The position numbers and the translations under genes are program-made. From NCBI GenBank assembly GCA_938041695.1, contig CALISI010000004.1, forward strand, positions 1-56,424: DNA of 56,424 bases. The letters are read 5' to 3'. The DNA comes from an uncultured Actinomyces sp. (GTDB lineage: Bacteria > Actinomycetota > Actinomycetes > Actinomycetales > Actinomycetaceae). Of this stretch, positions 52,269 through 56,424 are shown one piece after another (the stretch's first letter is position 1; each line of letters opens with the position of its first letter). The notes under the pieces were generated by a model. The model worked only from the letters and a program-made list of their open reading frames with translations, ran no database searches and was not told the DNA's origin.

Positions 52269-53783
52269 ATGATGAAACCCCTCTCGCTCGCCATCGCGGC
52301 ACTCCTATCCCTGTCCCTCTGCTTCGCGTCGGCCGACCCCGCCTTCGCCGACTCAGCCCAGCCGGTCACGCCCGATTCCCTCACGGTCGCCACCTTCAAC
52401 GCCAGCCTCAACCGAGAGGCACCCGGTGAGCTCATCAACGATCTTGCCACCCCACACAACGCCCAGGCATCCAACGTCGCGGAAACCATCCAGCGTGTAG
52501 ATCCCGATATCCTGCTCATCAACGAGTTCGACTACGATGCCAGCGGCGCGGCAGTCGACCTGTTTCGCTCGAACTACCTTGAGGTCCCGCACAACGGCGC
52601 GCAACCGGTGTCCTACCCCTATGCTTGGTCGGGCCCAGTGAACACGGGCGAGCCCAGCGGCTTCGACCTGGACGGGGACGGGACCACGACCGGCCCCGCC
52701 GACGCATGGGGTTTCGGAAAGTTCCCGGGCCAGTATGGCTTCGTCGTCTATTCCAAGTACCCCATCAAAGCGGAGCAGGTTCGCACCTTCCAGCACTTCC
52801 TGTGGAGGGATATGCCGGGCGCGCTGCTGCCCTCCAACGCCGACGGCACCGGCTGGTACTCCGAGGAGGTTCTTCAGCGTTTCCCCCTGTCGTCCAAGAC
52901 ACACGTGGATCTGCCAGTGGACGTTAACGGCACGACGATCCACGTCCTGGCCGCACACCCGACCCCGCCGTCGTTCGACGGAGCCGAGCAGCGCAACAAG
53001 TGACGCAACTTCGACGAGATCCGGCTGTGGGCCGACTACGTGGCGAACCGGGCCGACTACCTGTACGACGATGCCGGGGTGAGGGGCAGCCTGTCCACCG
53101 ATGCCAACTTCGTGATCCTCGGGGACTACAACTCTGACCCCCTCGACGGCGACTCGTATCCGGGGGCCATCGATCAGCTTCTGGACAGCCCCCGGGTGGT
53201 CGACACGCTGCCGAGCTCGCTCGGAGGTGCCCAGGAGTCGGAGATTCAGGGAGGGGCGAACCTGACTCACAAGACGGATCCGAAGTACGACACGGGCGAC
53301 TTCGGCGACGTCCCGCGGCCCGGCAACCTGCGAATCGACTACGTCCTGCCGAACGTCGGCACTCAGGTCGATGAGGCGAGGGTCTTCTGGCCGACGCGAG
53401 AGGAAGAGACGTTCCGCCTTACCGGACTCTACCCTTTCCCGACCTCCGATCATCGCCGGGTGTGGACGAGGCTGCGCTTCCCGATCGCCCCCGCACCTAG
53501 CGCGTCCCCCTCCCCGCGGCAGGACACCGCGTCCCCCTCCGCATCGGGCGAGGAATCCAGGCTGGCCAATTCGGGCACGCACGCCGACCTTGTTCTTGGG
53601 GTTGGCCTCGCCTCGGGCGCGTCGGGCGCGTCCCGGGGATCCCGCCACGAGGTGACTGCCGCAGCACCGGGGTCGCACGCGCCACGCAGCGTTGCCGAGG
53701 GGCAGCCCGCGCCCCAACACAGCCACGTCGAGTGTCACACATCACACTCAAGCCCCTGCAGCCTTCTCCGAAGAAGCGGATAA
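52269..53783 (+). pseudogene. Exported endonuclease/exonuclease/phosphatase-fold protein with in-frame TGA
   Basis: A secreted EEP-fold (DNase I-like) protein. A signal peptide (MKPLSLAIAALLSLSLCFAS, cleaved near ADPAFA-DS) precedes LTVATFNASLNREAPGELIN, DPDILLINEFDYDASG and VNGTTIHVLAAHPTPPSFDG. At 53001-53003 TGA interrupts the frame; the same frame continues with RNFDEIRLWADYVANRADYL, ANFVILGDYNSDPLDGDSYP and FPTSDHRRVWTRLRF. A single CGA to TGA change explains this. The C-terminal region is Pro/Ser-rich and ends in a decayed sorting-signal-like LANSGTHADLVLGVGLA. Without read-through only the first 244 residues are made, lacking the GDYNSDP and SDHR parts of the active site. Confidence 0.82.
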
Positions 53784-53788
53784 TTCAT

Positions 53789-53812
53789 ATATACATGTTT
53801 TGCATGTTATAT
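53789..53812. promoter_or_regulatory. AT-rich palindrome before the AbrB-like gene
   Basis: ATATACATG and CATGTTATAT form an inverted repeat (one-base offset) around TTTTG. It is strikingly AT-rich for this genome, lies 26 bases before the ATG and is a likely operator and/or -10 region for autoregulation. Confidence 0.5.
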
Positions 53813-53837
53813 CTGATCCGACAAGGAGGCTGACAAC

Positions 53838-54143
53838 ATGACCCCGCGAAACCCCTCACTGAGCGGCCCCGGCGGACGCGGATTCTTCGGAACCGTCACC
53901 GTTGGCACCCGAGGACAAGTCTCCATCCCCGCCCAAGCGCGCAAGGCCCTCGGCCTCGAGCCCGGCGACCAGCTGGTCGTCCTCACCGACCCCGCCCAGG
54001 GGCTCGCCCTCATCCCACTCTCCATCCTCCTCGCCCAGCACGCGGACACCAACCCCATCGCCGCCCTCGTGCGCACAACCATGGCGGGCGGCACGCCCCC
54101 CGAGGCGGACAACGATCCCGAAGACCAGACCACCGCCTCGTAA
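53838..54143 (+). CDS. AbrB/SpoVT-type DNA-binding regulator
   Basis: A 101-residue protein with a swapped-hairpin AbrB domain: VTVGTRGQVSIPAQARKALG LEPGDQLVVLTDPAQGLALI (residues 20-60). AAGGAGGCTGACAAC before the ATG is a strong ribosome binding site. No toxin gene follows; instead an ABC exporter begins 30 bases downstream, so it is likely a regulator of that operon rather than an antitoxin. The tail is acidic and disordered-looking. Confidence 0.87.
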   Translation: MTPRNPSLSGPGGRGFFGTVTVGTRGQVSIPAQARKALGLEPGDQLVVLTDPAQGLALIPLSILLAQHADTNPIAALVRTTMAGGTPPEADNDPEDQTTAS

Positions 54144-54173
54144 CCACCCCCCTCCACACCCTCAGGAGAAGTC

Positions 54174-55097
54174 ATGACCACCCCAGCAATCCGCGCATCG
54201 GACGTCACCAAGCGCTACGGTGACCTCACTGCCGTCGACTCCGTGTCACTGGAGGTCCTGCCCGGCGAGATCTTCGGAATCGTCGGCCCCAACGGCGCGG
54301 GAAAGACGACCTTCATGGAATGCCTCGAGGGCCTGCGCCGACCCACGAGCGGCGACATCAGCGTCCTCGGAGAGGATCCCTCCCACCCGACCAGGCAATG
54401 GCACGAACGCATCGGCGTCCAGCTGCAGACCGCCGCCCTGCCGCCCAAGATCACCGTCAACGAGGCGATGGCCCTCTTCGCCTCCATGTACACCGACCCC
54501 GCCGACCCCGGCAAGCTCCTCGAAGAGCTAGGCATCGCCGCCAAGGGCCGTTCCTACGTCGACAAGCTCTCGGGAGGACAGCGCCAACGGGTGTTCATCG
54601 CGCTCGCACTCCTGGGCAAACCCGAACTTGTCTTCCTCGACGAACTAACCACCGCCCTCGACCCCCAGGCGCGCCTGGCCATGTGGGACGTCGTACGCTC
54701 CATCCGCCAGGGCGGCGCCACGGTGGTCATGACCACCCACTACATGGAGGAGGCCGAGGCTCTGTGCGACCGAGTCGCCGTCATCGACTCCGGAAGGCTC
54801 ATCGCACTCGACACCGTGCCGGGGCTCATCGCCTCCATCGCGCAGGGCACCAAGGTCCAGCTGCGAACATCCCGTCAGATCGCCCCCAACGTCCTGGAGG
54901 GCATCGACGGCATCAGCGACGTCATGATCGCCGGAACCTCCGTCTCGATGCTGTGGTCGGGCACGGGCATCCCTCAGGCTGCCGTTGAGGCCATCGAGGC
55001 CACCGACACCACGGTCGCCAACATCCAGACAAGCTCCCCCGGCCTGGAGGACGTGTTCCTCGCCCTCACCGGCCGCGACATGCGTCAGGAGGCATGA
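54174..55097 (+). CDS. ABC transporter ATP-binding protein
   Basis: A 307-residue ATPase. Walker A is GIVGPNGAGKTTFMECLEGL (about 36-55), signature KLSGGQRQRVFIALALLGKP and the switch MTTHYMEEAEALCDR. Walker B reads LVFLDELTTALDP, with Leu in place of the usual Pro of DEPT. CAGGAGAAGTC precedes the ATG. The next gene supplies the permease. Confidence 0.92.
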   Translation: MTTPAIRASDVTKRYGDLTAVDSVSLEVLPGEIFGIVGPNGAGKTTFMECLEGLRRPTSGDISVLGEDPSHPTRQWHERIGVQLQTAALPPKITVNEAMALFASMYTDPADPGKLLEELGIAAKGRSYVDKLSGGQRQRVFIALALLGKPELVFLDELTTALDPQARLAMWDVVRSIRQGGATVVMTTHYMEEAEALCDRVAVIDSGRLIALDTVPGLIASIAQGTKVQLRTSRQIAPNVLEGIDGISDVMIAGTSVSMLWSGTGIPQAAVEAIEATDTTVANIQTSSPGLEDVFLALTGRDMRQEA

Positions 55098-55100
55098 GCC

Positions 55101-55850
55101 ATGACCACCTTCATCCAACTGTGCCGCGTCACCGCTCTGCGCACGCTCCGCGAACCCGTCTCCGTCATCTTCATGGTCCTCTTCGCCCCCGCGTTCATCG
55201 GGTGCATGGGACTCATCTTCGGCAACGACCCGGTTCCCGAGTTCGGCGGGAAAGGATTCCTTGAGGCGAACTTCACGGCGTTCCCCGGAATCGTCATCGC
55301 GATCACCGCTCTCATCATCGTCCCCGTCGACCTGGTGACCCAGCGGGGAGCTGGCGTACTGCGGCGCTTCCGCGCAACCCCACTCAACCCCGCCCTCTAC
55401 CTGGCGGCCGACATCATCTCGCGGCTGGTCCTCGGCCTGGTGTCCTTCGCCGCCATGTACGCCATCGCGATCCTCGGCTTCGGGGTCCGACCCGCATCGG
55501 TCGGCGCTTTCATCTCCGCGCTGGCTGCGACGATGCTGGGATTGGCGGCGTTCCTGGCCGTGGGATACCTCATCGCCGGGCGCTTCCGCAACGTAGGCGC
55601 CGCCCAGGGGCTCGGCAACATCCTCATGTACCCGCTGATCTTCACCTCGGGCGCCGCGGTTCCCCTCGCGATGCTGCCTCCCGGAATCCTCTCCATCGCG
55701 AAGTACTCGCCGATGACCCAGCTCACCTACCTTACGCAGGGCCTGTGGGCGGGCGACGGGTGGGGCCAGCACTGGGCGGCCGCTCTCGTCCTGGTCGTCT
55801 TCGGCGCCGTATGCGCCGCGGCCGCGGCGCGCTTCTTCCGCTGGGAGTGA
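55101..55850 (+). CDS. ABC-2 type transporter permease
   Basis: A 249-residue permease with six predicted helices, including VSVIFMVLFAPAFIGCMGLI, FPGIVIAITALIIVPVDLVT and LGLAAFLAVGYLIAGRFRNV; ILMYPLIFTSGAAVPLAMLP contains the ABC-2 motif. It starts 3 bases after the ATPase stop. Substrate unknown. Confidence 0.9.
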   Translation: MTTFIQLCRVTALRTLREPVSVIFMVLFAPAFIGCMGLIFGNDPVPEFGGKGFLEANFTAFPGIVIAITALIIVPVDLVTQRGAGVLRRFRATPLNPALYLAADIISRLVLGLVSFAAMYAIAILGFGVRPASVGAFISALAATMLGLAAFLAVGYLIAGRFRNVGAAQGLGNILMYPLIFTSGAAVPLAMLPPGILSIAKYSPMTQLTYLTQGLWAGDGWGQHWAAALVLVVFGAVCAAAAARFFRWE

Positions 55851-55853
55851 CGC

Positions 55854-56402
55854 ATGCGCGCTCGGACGGGGCAAGACCCCACCACGGGGCTTCCACCCCA
55901 GCGTTGGGCGAGAATCGCCTGCTGGACGGCCCTCATCAGTGCCCTCGCACCCGTGGCGTGGAGGATCGCGATGCTCTGCGGCGTGGACCTCGGCTTCTCC
56001 CAGGCAGAGTTCTTCAGGTCCAACGCCTCGGCCATCGCCTACGTCCTGGGTCTCGAGGCCATCCAGGTCCTCGCTGGGACCCTGGGTCTGGGCCTTATCT
56101 ACCCCTGGGGCGAACGCGTTCCCCTCTGGTTTCCCTTCCTCGGTGGACGCGAGATCCCCAGGGGATTGCCCCTCGTGATCGGAGGGGTTGGCAACGCCCT
56201 GCTCTACTACATCAACGCCACCCTCCTGATCAGGGTCGGCTCCGTCTGGCTGGGCCTGGCCGAGGGAGCGACACCCTCGGATGGCATGAACGGCTGGCAG
56301 CTTGCAGTCTTGGTCGGAGCCTACGCGCCCATGCTGACCCTGTGGGCGCCCGCGCTAACGGTCGGCCTGATCGGCTACTGGCGTCGGCGCACAACCCGAT
56401 AA
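55854..56402 (+). CDS. Multi-pass membrane protein, unknown function
   Basis: A 182-residue protein with about four membrane segments (ARIACWTALISALAPVAWRI; LEAIQVLAGTLGLGLIYPWG; PLVIGGVGNALLYYINATLL; YAPMLTLWAPALTVGLIGYW). I do not recognise a family beyond actinobacterial hypothetical proteins. It starts 3 bases after the permease stop, so it is the third gene of the exporter operon and may be an accessory or immunity-like membrane component. The remaining 22 bases of the window show no further feature. Confidence 0.75.
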   Translation: MRARTGQDPTTGLPPQRWARIACWTALISALAPVAWRIAMLCGVDLGFSQAEFFRSNASAIAYVLGLEAIQVLAGTLGLGLIYPWGERVPLWFPFLGGREIPRGLPLVIGGVGNALLYYINATLLIRVGSVWLGLAEGATPSDGMNGWQLAVLVGAYAPMLTLWAPALTVGLIGYWRRRTTR

Positions 56403-56424
56403 CACAGAGGGGACCGTGCCACAC

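Noticed and set aside
53001..53003. Selenocysteine codon in the exported EEP-fold protein
   Set aside because: The surrounding residues fit Arg (CGA to TGA), no Cys is expected at this place in the fold and no SECIS-like hairpin was evident.

Overview
The window is high-GC DNA from an actinobacterium. Gene content and order (mfd, lipoprotein, eno, ftsB-like, DUF501, ppx/gppA, tRNA-Leu; a ZTP riboswitch upstream of glyA-folD) point to Actinomycetaceae, most likely a Schaalia/Actinomyces-type oral or mucosal organism. That placement is inferred from protein character, not from a database search.

Region 1 (about 1-12.4 kb) is an accessory, defence-rich block. It holds a superfamily-1 helicase with a C-terminal nuclease-like domain whose reading frame is broken in a run of six A's, rmuC, an McrBC-type modification-dependent restriction system with an EVE/PUA-like reader domain, a vapBC toxin-antitoxin pair, an orphan higA-like antitoxin beside what looks like a higB tail, a small membrane/coiled-coil protein, and a PHP plus SMC-like ATPase (TrlF-like). 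The last is translationally coupled to the housekeeping gene ychF. A degenerate 48-bp repeat sits at the borders of the toxin-antitoxin modules.

Region 2 (12.4-34.7 kb) is chromosomal core: ychF, ispH, xseAB, a PfkB sugar kinase, a Z-prenyl transferase, a TrhA/hemolysin III protein, greA, an AI-2E family permease, msrA, an FKBP prolyl isomerase, a Bax-inhibitor-1 family protein, tRNA-Leu(UAA) with an unexpectedly short variable loop, ppx/gppA, DUF501, an ftsB/divIC-like gene, eno, a SurA-like lipoprotein, mfd, pth, an SGNH hydrolase and galK. Strong hairpin terminators separate many of the transcription units.

Region 3 (34.8-43.5 kb) mixes one-carbon metabolism with genome debris. It contains a 2'-5' RNA ligase-like protein, exonuclease III, folD and glyA behind a ZTP (pfl) riboswitch, a twice-frameshifted and truncated sugar-transferase pseudogene, purU, a GNAT acetyltransferase and malate dehydrogenase. 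Two related 105/106-bp elements with 13-14-bp terminal inverted repeats lie at 35.5 and 41.5 kb. A dense cluster of GCATTGCAC/GTGCAATGC motifs arranged in palindromes occupies 41.6-42.1 kb; I cannot assign it to a known class.

Region 4 (43.5-56.4 kb) holds a CDF metal exporter, the remains of a fix-type electron-transfer locus (fixX intact, fixC reduced to its 3' part, the start of an MFS transporter fused by deletion), an AT-rich gene-free stretch with palindromes, an FAD-dependent amine-oxidase-like protein divergent from a MerR regulator that leads an ABC exporter operon, a YhfC-type intramembrane protease, an exported endonuclease/exonuclease/phosphatase-fold protein interrupted by an in-frame TGA, and an AbrB-like regulator with its own palindrome in front of a second ABC exporter operon that runs to the end of the window.
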